Positions 1 through 4,969 of a DNA stretch of 6,056 bases are shown here, one piece after another. Where the stretch lies: assembly GCA_020721385.1 (NCBI GenBank), contig DYMW01000088.1, positions 1 to 6,056 of the forward strand, read 5' to 3'. This DNA is from Sulfurovum sp. (GTDB taxonomy: Bacteria; Campylobacterota; Campylobacteria; Campylobacterales; Sulfurovaceae). The position numbers and the translations under genes were made by a program. Numbering within the stretch: the stretch's first letter is position 1; each line of letters starts with the position of its first letter. The notes below the pieces were generated by a model. It was not told the DNA's origin, ran no database searches, and saw nothing but the letters and a program-made list of their open reading frames with translations.

Positions 1-2
1 TC

Positions 3-77
3 TGTAATTCACACAGTTGTTTTGCCCATACTGATAATTTTAAAAACTTAAAACCATTACTGGAAAACTATCTATGA
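3..77 (+). CDS. C-terminal fragment of an unidentified upstream gene
   Basis: An open frame enters from the left edge and ends at TGA 75-77. It gives 24 residues, beginning CNSHSCFAH and ending LLENYL. The stop overlaps the start of the next gene in an ATGA arrangement (ATG 74-76), typical of translationally coupled genes, which is the main reason to think it is real. The other two + frames both meet stops within this stretch (5-7 in one, 49-51 in the other). The cysteine- and histidine-rich start (two Cys and two His in nine residues) might be part of a metal site, but 24 residues are too few to name a family. Confidence 0.45.
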   Translation, partial: CNSHSCFAHTDNFKNLKPLLENYL

Positions 78-739
78 AATATTTTGCACTTATATTCTCC
101 ATGGTTCTGCTAATAGGATGTCATAATAATGATGCTGTAAAAGAAAAGCTTATTCAAACTAAGATAGTAGATGATTTCAATCAAACATTGGACAAAAAAC
201 AGACCAAGCTTAAAGAGGATTTGGAACTCTATTTAATTCAAATTCAATCCCTTGATGCAGACAATATTATCAGCATGACCTATCCTAAACTTTTTATCCC
301 CATTAATAAAGATCTGTTTAGAGAGTACATTAATATACTTATTAGCTCATCAGATATTGATATTTCATCGTTTAATGCAAAAATAAAACATATTGATGCC
401 GTTCACTCTTTTAAAGAAGGTCACTTTGCAACCATTCAATATCAAAGTGACATTAATCTTACTTTTCTTAATCCTGAACTCTATAGTGATGACGTAAGTA
501 TAAATGTTTTAAAAGATCTTTTACACCGTCAATATGGCAAAGAAAATATCAAAATAAACACCATTACACGAAGCATCTCAATTAAAAAAATGGAAACCTT
601 ATTGGCAATCCAAACCAATAACAATCAATGGAAATTTTTAGGAGACAATGCTGAATATCGACGACTTTATCCCCGTATTCTCCCCGAAGATATTTTAGAA
701 AAAATAAATAAGAAAGGAGATAAATGTCCCAAAAGTTAA
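74..739 (+). CDS. putative lipoprotein of unknown function, 221 aa
   Basis: I do not recognise a named family. Residues 1-15 form a short signal peptide (MKYFA, then a hydrophobic stretch) ending in the lipobox L13-I14-G15-C16, so the mature protein should start at the lipidated Cys16 and be membrane anchored on the periplasmic side. Residues about 20-60 are charged and helical-looking. Next come a region containing 'YPKLF' near residue 67 and a beta-rich C-terminal half with alternating hydrophobic residues, such as HFATIQYQSDINLTF. An NTF2-like or similar alpha+beta fold is possible but is only a guess. The start is supported by the signal peptide and by the ATGA overlap with the preceding frame; the upstream GGAAAA (62-67) is a weak ribosome site, so coupling may matter. 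The 3' end overlaps the next small lipoprotein gene by 16 bp. Confidence 0.8.
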   Translation: MKYFALIFSMVLLIGCHNNDAVKEKLIQTKIVDDFNQTLDKKQTKLKEDLELYLIQIQSLDADNIISMTYPKLFIPINKDLFREYINILISSSDIDISSFNAKIKHIDAVHSFKEGHFATIQYQSDINLTFLNPELYSDDVSINVLKDLLHRQYGKENIKINTITRSISIKKMETLLAIQTNNNQWKFLGDNAEYRRLYPRILPEDILEKINKKGDKCPKS

Positions 740-897
740 TGATAACAACCCTACTCATTTTGTTACTGAATGGCTGTACAACTCTCATTACAGCACCCAT
801 TGAAATTGCAGGTGCTGTTGCTGGTGCTGCTATTGATGTTGGTAGTGCTGGTGTCCATGCGGTTACTGGTAGTAATGACGATAAAAAAGAAGATTAA
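724..897 (+). CDS. small lipoprotein, 57 aa
   Basis: This short gene starts inside the end of the 221-aa lipoprotein gene, in another frame. A strong ribosome site, AAGGAGA at 714-720, sits 3 nt before ATG 724. The protein starts MSQKLM, has a hydrophobic signal segment (TTLLILLLN) and a lipobox L15-N16-G17-C18. The mature part is only about 40 residues: TTLITAPIEIAG, then an Ala/Gly/Val-rich stretch (about 29-49) that could lie on or in a membrane, then a highly charged tail SNDDKKED. The 'GCTTLITAPIEIAG' style resembles a widespread class of tiny Gly/Ala-rich bacterial lipoproteins without assigned function; that is recollection, not a search. Its 16-bp overlap with the upstream gene predicts coupled translation. 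It ends 3 bp from the convergent chorismate mutase gene. Confidence 0.8.
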   Translation: MSQKLMITTLLILLLNGCTTLITAPIEIAGAVAGAAIDVGSAGVHAVTGSNDDKKED

Positions 898-900
898 ATC

Positions 901-1200
901 TTAGAATACTTTGGTATTGTTAAATTCTGTAATTTCAGTCTCAACCATCTCATCAATCATTCTTACAAACATATCGTTAATAAGGTTTGGTGAGAGATCA
1001 AGTTCAATCGCTTTGGCTCTTACTCGATTAATAACATCCGAAATTCTCTCATCGGACTTTATCTCTTCAACCGAATTTTTAAACCGTGCTATCTGCTTGA
1101 TATAATTATTACGCATCGCAACCAATTCAACAATTTTTTCATCCACTTTATCAATCTCAATTCTGGCTTCTTCTAGTGTTTGACAGTTTTTCATATTCAT
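901..1200 (-). CDS. stand-alone AroQ-type chorismate mutase / PchB-like protein, 99 aa
   Basis: This all-helical AroQ-fold protein resembles PchB (isochorismate pyruvate lyase) and the chorismate mutase domain of PheA. Chorismate mutase converts chorismate to prephenate for Phe/Tyr synthesis in the cytoplasm. Catalytic positions fit the family: R13 (in EEARIEID), R30 (AMRNN), K41 (ARFK), with DER at 50-52. The position equivalent to Gln88 of E. coli mutase or Gln90 of PchB is Glu89, as in yeast mutase (Glu246). Length matches a free-standing domain; no prephenate dehydratase is fused. A longer frame reaches back to 1287, but the chosen ATG (1198-1200) has GGAGA 5 nt upstream, and the longer form would start inside the dnaK terminator. 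Met3 is an alternative start. Mutase is more likely than lyase because no isochorismate synthase is visible nearby, though only one flank is seen. Confidence 0.85.
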   Translation of the reverse strand: MNMKNCQTLEEARIEIDKVDEKIVELVAMRNNYIKQIARFKNSVEEIKSDERISDVINRVRAKAIELDLSPNLINDMFVRMIDEMVETEITEFNNTKVF

Positions 1201-1205
1201 AATAA

Positions 1206-1210
1206 TCTCC
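1206..1210 (-). promoter_or_regulatory. ribosome binding site deciding the chorismate mutase start
   Basis: GGAGA on the - strand lies 5 nt upstream of the ATG at 1198-1200. It is the only good Shine-Dalgarno in the upstream region, and it argues for the 99-residue form over the 128-residue open frame. Confidence 0.75.
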
Positions 1211-1225
1211 ATTATTTTTAAATTT

Positions 1226-1234
1226 ATTATATCA
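1226..1234 (-). promoter_or_regulatory. extended -10 promoter of the chorismate mutase gene
   Basis: The - strand reads TGATATAAT, a perfect extended -10 (TGnTATAAT). No convincing -35 is found 16-18 nt upstream. Transcription would start near 1219, giving a leader of about 20 nt that keeps the GGAGA ribosome site. Placement downstream of the dnaK hairpin means the mutase can be transcribed independently of the heat-shock operon. Confidence 0.6.
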
Positions 1235-1269
1235 AAGTTTATTAAAAGGTGGAAGATTTTTGTGTAGAA

Positions 1270-1298
1270 TAGAGACAAGGCATTCAACCTTGTCTCTA
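1270..1298 (-). terminator. hairpin terminator after dnaK
   Basis: A perfect 11-bp inverted repeat (arms 1270-1280 and 1288-1298, core AGAGACAAGG / CCTTGTCTCT) with a 7-nt loop starts 19 nt past the dnaK stop. On the - strand it is followed by ATTCTACAC, which is only mildly U-rich, so it is a strong stem with a poor U-tract. It may terminate, or mainly protect the 3' end. Confidence 0.7.
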
Positions 1299-1317
1299 AG
1301 GGGAATAAGAATATTTG

Positions 1318-3195
1318 TTACTCTACTTCAGCATCAATAATATCATCATCATTTGCTTTTTTCGCAGCAGTCTCTTTGTTACCACCTTGATCTTTTGCAT
1401 AAACAGCCTCGGCTAATTTGTGTGATTTTTCAGTTAATACTTTAACTTTCTCTTCAATTTGAGCTTTGGTTACAGAATCATCTTTAAGAATCGCTTCTAC
1501 CTCTGCAATTGATTTTTCGATACTTGCTTTTTCTTTAGCGTCAAAATTGTCACCCAAATCTTTTAATGATTTTTTAGTTTGGTGTACCAATGCATCGGCT
1601 TTATTTCGGGTATCAACTAAAATTTTTCTGGCTTCATCTTCAGATTTATTAATCTCAGCATCTCTTACCATTTTCTCAATCTCTGCATCTGAAAGTCCTG
1701 ACGAACCAGTAATTTTAATCTCCTGTGATTTGCCTGTTCCTTTGTCTTGTGCTGAAACGGTTAAAATACCATTGGCATCAATATCAAATGTTACTTCAAT
1801 TTGTGGTACACCTCTTGGTGCGGCTGGAATGTCTCTAAGTTCAAACATACCCAATGATTTGTTATCTTTTGAAAACTCTCTTTCACCTTGAAGTACGTGA
1901 ATACTTACAGCTGGTTGATTATCTTCTGCTGTTGAGAATACTTGTGACTTTTTAGCAGGAATCGTTGTCCCTTTTTCAATCACTTTGGTTGTAATTCCAC
2001 CCAATGTTTCAATACCAAGGCTTAGTGGTGTAACGTCTAGTAAAAGAACATCTTTAACATCACCTCTTAAAACCCCACCTTGAATCGCAGCACCTAAAGC
2101 AACTACTTCATCTGGGTTTACTGATTTGTTCAAGTCTTTTCCAAAGAACTTTTTAACCTCTTCTTGAACCAATGGAATTCTAGTTGACCCACCAACCATT
2201 ACAATTTCATTAATTTCAGATGTGCTAACCCCTGCATCTTTAAGAACGCTTTTAATCGTTTTAATGGTACTCGCTACCAAATCTTCAATCAATGATTCAA
2301 ATTTTGCTCTTGTAATTTTTTGAACCAAGTGCTTTGGACCTGTTGCATCGGCTGTAATAAATGGTAAGTTAATTTCAGTCTCTGTTGAGCTTGAAAGTTC
2401 TTTTTTAGCATTTTCAGCAGCATCTTTAACCCTTTGAAGTGCCATAACATCCGCTTTAATGTCTACACCTGTTTGAGATTTAAATTCACCTGCCACAAAG
2501 TCAATAATTCTGTTATCAAAATCATCACCACCAAGGAAGGCATCTCCACCTGTTGACATAACTTCTACAACATTATCGCCTGTCTCTAGTACTGTAACGT
2601 CAAATGTACCACCACCAAGGTCATAAACCACGATTTGCTCAGCATTCTTTTTATTAAGACCATACGCAAGTGCTGCTGATGTTGGCTCGTTGATAATTCT
2701 TAAAACATTCAATCCAGCAATGGTTCCAGCCTCTTTGGTTGCTTTTCTTTGTGCATCATTAAAATACGCAGGAACTGTAATAACCGCATCGGTAATGGTC
2801 TCACCAAGATACGCTTCTGCATCTTCTTTAAGTTTCATAAGAATTTTTGCTGAAATCTCTTGTGGTGTGTATATTTTATCGGCAATTTCAATCGCACACG
2901 CGTTATTTCTATTAATAATATGATATGGAAGTCTCGCTTTTGCTTCTACTGCATGCTCTTCATCAAACATTAATCCCATAATTCTTTTAATAGAATAGAT
3001 GGTCTTTTCAGGATTGGTTACAGCTTGTCGTTTAGCTGAGTCACCTACCAATACTTCACCTTTACCTGTAAAAGCAACGATTGATGGTGTTGTGTTTTTT
3101 CCCTCTTTATTTACAATAATTTTCGCTTCATTGTTTTCAAACACTGACATCGCAGAGTTTGTGGTTCCTAAGTCAATTCCTAATACTTTACTCAT
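1318..3195 (-). CDS. dnaK: molecular chaperone DnaK (Hsp70), 625 aa
   Basis: Cytosolic ATP-dependent Hsp70 that binds exposed hydrophobic segments of client proteins, working with DnaJ and the exchange factor GrpE. The nucleotide-binding domain covers roughly residues 1-380: phosphate-loop GIDLGTTNS (6-14), Lys70 in SIKRIMG, INEPTSAALAYG (168-179), DLGGGTFDV (192-200, with Thr197 at the autophosphorylation position) and MVGGSTRIP. The linker DVLLLDVTPLSLG leads to the beta-sandwich substrate domain and a helical lid. The C-terminus is DDDIIDAEVE, the usual acidic DnaK tail but slightly short. Full length; one Cys (100). The start has an AAGGAAG ribosome site 6 nt upstream. It lies 86 bp downstream of grpE in the same direction, so the two are probably co-transcribed from the grpE promoter. 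dnaJ is not in the window. Confidence 0.98.
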   Translation of the reverse strand: MSKVLGIDLGTTNSAMSVFENNEAKIIVNKEGKNTTPSIVAFTGKGEVLVGDSAKRQAVTNPEKTIYSIKRIMGLMFDEEHAVEAKARLPYHIINRNNACAIEIADKIYTPQEISAKILMKLKEDAEAYLGETITDAVITVPAYFNDAQRKATKEAGTIAGLNVLRIINEPTSAALAYGLNKKNAEQIVVYDLGGGTFDVTVLETGDNVVEVMSTGGDAFLGGDDFDNRIIDFVAGEFKSQTGVDIKADVMALQRVKDAAENAKKELSSSTETEINLPFITADATGPKHLVQKITRAKFESLIEDLVASTIKTIKSVLKDAGVSTSEINEIVMVGGSTRIPLVQEEVKKFFGKDLNKSVNPDEVVALGAAIQGGVLRGDVKDVLLLDVTPLSLGIETLGGITTKVIEKGTTIPAKKSQVFSTAEDNQPAVSIHVLQGEREFSKDNKSLGMFELRDIPAAPRGVPQIEVTFDIDANGILTVSAQDKGTGKSQEIKITGSSGLSDAEIEKMVRDAEINKSEDEARKILVDTRNKADALVHQTKKSLKDLGDNFDAKEKASIEKSIAEVEAILKDDSVTKAQIEEKVKVLTEKSHKLAEAVYAKDQGGNKETAAKKANDDDIIDAEVE

Positions 3196-3201
3196 TTATA
3201 A

Positions 3202-3277
3202 CTTCCTTGTTTTTTAATCTTATTTTTTTAATATTATATATTCTGTTCTAACTTTAAAAATGCTACTTTAGTTGCAT
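3202..3277 (-). promoter_or_regulatory. grpE-dnaK intergenic region: weak hairpin, possible internal -10, dnaK ribosome site
   Basis: Reading the - strand from grpE: an imperfect hairpin (arms within 3259-3266 and 3271-3278, AATGC/GCATT plus AC/GT) is followed by TTTTT (3256-3260), so partial termination or attenuation is conceivable. A TATAAT hexamer (3233-3238) follows, without a recognisable -35. Last comes the dnaK ribosome site AGGAAG (3202-3207). Each element other than the ribosome site is weak. Together they could let dnaK be expressed at a level different from grpE. Confidence 0.35.
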
Positions 3278-3281
3278 TCAT

Positions 3282-3833
3282 TTATTTTGCTGTACTCACC
3301 ATAGCAGGACGCAATACCCGTTCTTTAATGGTATACCCTTTTTGCAAAACCTGTACGATATCACCAGATTCATGTGCATCACTCTCCACTTGCATAATGG
3401 CTTGATGTAGATTCGGATCATACTCTTTTTCGCATTCAACCAACTTAATATGGTGTTTCTCCAATACTTTATGAATTTGGTCATCCGTTAAACGCAATCC
3501 CTCTTTCATCTTTGTTACAAATTCATTATTACCTTTATCTTCAACACTCTCTATCATCGATATGGCACTCTCTAAAGAATCAATAACACTTAAAATATCA
3601 CTAGCGAAACTCTCATTTGCATAGGTAACCGCCATTACTTTATCTTTTGCTAATAATCGTTTACTATTTTCAAAGTCTGCATGTACTCTCAAATATTTAT
3701 CTTCCCACTGAGCAACCAACTCTTTCATCTGTGTAAGTTCATCAACCTCCGTAGAATCAATTTTTGTTGTTACATCAGATTCAGGAATTTCTATTTCAGT
3801 TTCTACAGAAGAGTTTTCAGTCTCTTTACTCAT
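3282..3833 (-). CDS. grpE: nucleotide exchange factor GrpE, 183 aa
   Basis: GrpE is a homodimer that speeds ADP release from DnaK and can act as a thermosensor. The N-terminal ~35 residues are acidic and probably disordered (SSVETEIEIPESD). A long helix follows at about 35-100 with the family pattern WEDKYLRVHADFENSKRL. The C-terminal beta domain holds the GrpE signature LQKGYTIKERVLRPAMV (about 163-179) with the usual Gly-Tyr and Arg-Pro-Ala, ending VSTAK. Length is normal. The start is set by AGGAG (3842-3846) 8 nt upstream. It is the first gene of the grpE-dnaK unit; hrcA, which usually precedes it in Campylobacterota, is not adjacent. Regulation is inferred from the strong sigma70 promoter and nearby repeats. 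Confidence 0.97.
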   Translation of the reverse strand: MSKETENSSVETEIEIPESDVTTKIDSTEVDELTQMKELVAQWEDKYLRVHADFENSKRLLAKDKVMAVTYANESFASDILSVIDSLESAISMIESVEDKGNNEFVTKMKEGLRLTDDQIHKVLEKHHIKLVECEKEYDPNLHQAIMQVESDAHESGDIVQVLQKGYTIKERVLRPAMVSTAK

Positions 3834-3901
3834 AGATATTACTCCTAGTTCTTATGGTTTATATCTTCTAAATATCAGAAATATTTTTAAAGATTGAATA
3901 A

Positions 3902-3930
3902 ATTATACAACATTGAGTCTATTTTGTCAA
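3902..3930 (-). promoter_or_regulatory. sigma70 promoter of grpE-dnaK
   Basis: The - strand carries TTGACA (3925-3930), a 17-nt spacer and TATAAT (3902-3907), an exact match to the housekeeping consensus. The start would be near 3895, about 60 nt before the grpE start codon. An exact -35 is uncommon in Campylobacterota. Such a strong promoter suggests control by a repressor rather than by a heat-shock sigma factor, which this phylum generally lacks. Confidence 0.85.
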
Positions 3931-3931
3931 G
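3912..3931. promoter_or_regulatory. possible HAIR-like (HspR) operator over the grpE promoter
   Basis: On the + strand ATTGAGT, six bases, then TGTCAAG resembles the HspR HAIR consensus CTTGAGT-N7-ACTCAAG. It matches 6/7 in the left arm and 5/7 in the right, but with one base fewer in the spacer. It overlaps the -35 and spacer of the grpE promoter, where a repressor would act. The right arm is also the -35 box itself, so part of the match may be coincidence. Confidence 0.25.
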
Positions 3932-3958
3932 ATATATCTTAGTTTTTATGTTAAAGAT

Positions 3959-4001
3959 AGTTTAGTTATATAGACTAAACTTTATTAATTTTACAGACTA
4001 A
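3959..4001. repeat. dyad and direct repeats upstream of the grpE promoter
   Basis: An 8-bp inverted repeat, AGTTTAGT (3959-3966) and ACTAAACT (3974-3981), has a 7-bp spacer. Its right arm lies in AGACTAA (3972-3978), which recurs at 3995-4001, 23 bp away. A related AGACT (on the - strand, 3916-3920) sits in the promoter spacer. It lies about 30-70 bp upstream of the -35, a position suited to an activator or a looped repressor. The remainder of the 291-bp gap 3834-4124 holds the grpE promoter and leader and the rpsO 3' hairpin; no gene was found in it. Confidence 0.4.
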
Positions 4002-4086
4002 CAGTATCTATAAAGCCCACACTTATAGTGTTTTTAGATATTTTTGAAAAGATATAGAATATAAAATACGAGATAAAAATGGAGAC

Positions 4087-4109
4087 AACACAAGGGAAAA
4101 CCTTGTGTT
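4087..4109 (-). terminator. hairpin terminator after rpsO
   Basis: A perfect 9-bp stem (AACACAAGG 4087-4095, CCTTGTGTT 4101-4109) with a 5-nt loop starts 15 nt after the rpsO stop. On the - strand a U-run (ATTTTTATC) follows 7 nt later rather than directly, so efficiency is uncertain. It separates rpsO from the grpE promoter in the same direction. Confidence 0.7.
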
Positions 4110-4112
4110 AAG

Positions 4113-4119
4113 AGGAGGT
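4113..4119 (-). promoter_or_regulatory. anti-Shine-Dalgarno-like element in the rpsO 3' UTR
   Basis: Six nt (4119-4124) separate the 5' edge of this hairpin's precursor from the stop, and the - strand reads CACCTCCTCTT here, the same core as the 3' tail of 16S rRNA. ACCTCCT (4113-4119) is exactly complementary to the rpsO ribosome site AGGAGGT (4399-4405). Pairing of the two ends of the short transcript is possible but unproven. Confidence 0.3.
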
Positions 4120-4124
4120 GAAAC

Positions 4125-4394
4125 TTAGTTTCTAATTCCAAGATCAGCTTTAATGGCATTAAATCTTGAAAGATCTTTAGATTTTAAGTATCTCATCAAT
4201 CTTCTTCTTTGCCCAACAAGTTTAAGTAGACCAAGTCTTGAAGAGTGATCTTTTTTATTTGTTTTAAGGTGCTCTGTTAAATAGATGATTCTCTCTGTAA
4301 TAAGTGCAACTTGAACTTCTGTAGAACCAGTATCGTTCTCACCTCTTGAATATTTAGCAATGATTTCTTGCTTTTTAGCCGTATCTAAAGCCAT
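4125..4394 (-). CDS. rpsO: 30S ribosomal protein S15, 89 aa
   Basis: S15 is a primary binder of the central domain of 16S rRNA (helices 20-22) in the small subunit. The length of 89 residues is the family norm, and the protein shows the expected blocks: MALDTAKKQEIIAKY, then GENDTGSTEVQVALITERI (about 18-36), the loop KKDHSSRLGLLKLVGQRRRLMRYL (47-70) with the rRNA-contacting His-Ser-Ser-Arg and basic run, and the end FNAIKADLGIRN. The ribosome site AGGAGGT lies 4 nt from the start codon. It is monocistronic here: an extended -10 promoter on one side and a hairpin on the other, divergent from rrf2. In other bacteria S15 represses its own mRNA; the leader here could do the same. Confidence 0.98.
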   Translation of the reverse strand: MALDTAKKQEIIAKYSRGENDTGSTEVQVALITERIIYLTEHLKTNKKDHSSRLGLLKLVGQRRRLMRYLKSKDLSRFNAIKADLGIRN

Positions 4395-4398
4395 AATG

Positions 4399-4468
4399 AC
4401 CTCCTGATGGGTAGTTGAATTTTTTCAGATAAGAAAATCTTACTTGAAAATGAAGTAACATTTTATCA
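4399..4468 (-). promoter_or_regulatory. rpsO: rpsO promoter, leader and ribosome site
   Basis: The - strand has an extended -10, TGATAAAAT (4460-4468), with no clear -35, predicting a start near 4453. Downstream are TAAGA/TCTTA (4430-4434, 4438-4442) and TGAA/TTCA (4416-4419, 4424-4427) as small potential stems. A 6-bp pair TTACTT/AAGTAA (4440-4445, 4453-4458) would compete with the first, but only if transcription starts upstream of 4458. The leader ends in the full-strength AGGAGGT (4399-4405). A roughly 60-nt structured leader fits an S15 autoregulatory site, which cannot be proven from sequence. Confidence 0.5.
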
Positions 4469-4490
4469 CTATTTGTTTAAATAGAGATAA

Positions 4491-4534
4491 AATCTAAAAT
4501 TAATCTAAATTAGAGTAAAATCCTCCTAATTAGA
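4491..4534 (+). promoter_or_regulatory. candidate rrf2 promoter and autoregulatory operator
   Basis: Four half-sites cluster here: TCTAA at 4493 and 4504, and the inverted TTAGA at 4510 and 4530. AATCTAAA repeats with an 11-bp step (4491, 4502) and AATTAGA with a 20-bp step (4508, 4528), about one and two helical turns. TCTAA-A-TTAGA (4504-4514) is a perfect short dyad. A plausible -10, TAAAAT (4516-4521), lies inside the cluster, so a bound protein would block it. Rrf2 regulators commonly repress their own genes. Confidence 0.45.
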
Positions 4535-4564
4535 CAACTGAATACTTTATAAGGAATCAATAAT

Positions 4565-4969
4565 ATGTTATTAACCAGAGCCAGTGAATATGCCCTTCTC
4601 TCCCTTGACATTATCCGAAACTCCGAAAAACCTCAAGGAGCTGAGCAACTTGCTAAAGAACTTTGTATTCCAAAAAGTTTTTTAGCAAAAATTCTACAAG
4701 GACTTGCCAAAGCAAATATTTTAGAATCTAAAAAAGGAGCACATGGTGGATTTGTTATGGTAAGAGCGAGTCATGAAATTACCATTGCAGAGATTATTAT
4801 TGCCGCCGAAGGAAAACCCCCTGCCGTCTTTGATTGTAGCCAATATGCCAACACTTGTCCCAATGGTGCTATTGGAAACTGTAATATTTCTCCTTTTTTA
4901 ATTACTTTTCAGAATAGAATAGATACCTTTTTACATCAACTTACACTTCAGGATATTTTTACTAAATGA
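4565..4969 (+). CDS. Rrf2-family transcriptional regulator with a three-Cys cluster, 134 aa
   Basis: A winged-helix regulator of the IscR/NsrR/RirA group, cytosolic, probably a dimer. The N-terminus MLLTRASEYALLSLDII is the standard Rrf2 opening. The recognition region is IPKSFLAKILQGLAKANIL (35-53), and the wing is KKGAHGGFVMVR (56-67) with the conserved Gly-x-x-Gly-Gly. A DCSQYANTCPNGAIGNC segment holds C91, C98 and C106, probable ligands of an Fe-S cluster. The spacing C-X6-C-X7-C differs from the C-X5-C-X5-C of IscR, so it is likely not IscR; NO, iron or redox sensing are all possible. C34 is an extra cysteine in the HTH. AAGGAA (4551-4556) is 8 nt before the ATG. The stop overlaps the start of the DHH gene (ATGA, 4966-4969). 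Confidence 0.93.
   Translation: MLLTRASEYALLSLDIIRNSEKPQGAEQLAKELCIPKSFLAKILQGLAKANILESKKGAHGGFVMVRASHEITIAEIIIAAEGKPPAVFDCSQYANTCPNGAIGNCNISPFLITFQNRIDTFLHQLTLQDIFTK

Noticed and set aside
582..800. 72-residue - strand frame
   Set aside because: Lies antisense to the two lipoprotein genes, both better supported by lipoboxes and a ribosome site.
911..1105. 64-residue + strand frame
   Set aside because: Antisense shadow of the chorismate mutase gene.
1201..1287. 29-residue N-terminal extension of the chorismate mutase
   Set aside because: It would begin inside the dnaK terminator and upstream of the gene's own promoter; the internal ATG at 1200 has the ribosome site and family-typical length.
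1466..1891. 141-residue + strand open frame
   Set aside because: Antisense shadow of the dnaK substrate-binding and lid region; low-complexity Ser/Ile-rich protein with no ribosome site.
2690..3217. Two + strand open frames antisense to the dnaK start region
   Set aside because: Mirror of conserved DnaK coding sequence; no independent signals.
3296..3484. 62-residue - strand frame
   Set aside because: Out-of-frame reading within grpE, which has full family support.
3834..3930. CIRCE element at grpE
   Set aside because: No TTAGCACTC/GAGTGCTAA arms, even loosely, were found.
4019..4035. ACACT-TAT-AGTGT hairpin followed by TTTTT on the + strand
   Set aside because: Only 5 bp with a 3-nt loop, and no + strand gene upstream to terminate; could only matter if an antisense RNA exists.
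4113..4124. AGGAGGTGAAAC on the + strand as a ribosome site
   Set aside because: No start codon follows at a usable distance; the sequence makes more sense as rpsO 3' UTR on the other strand.
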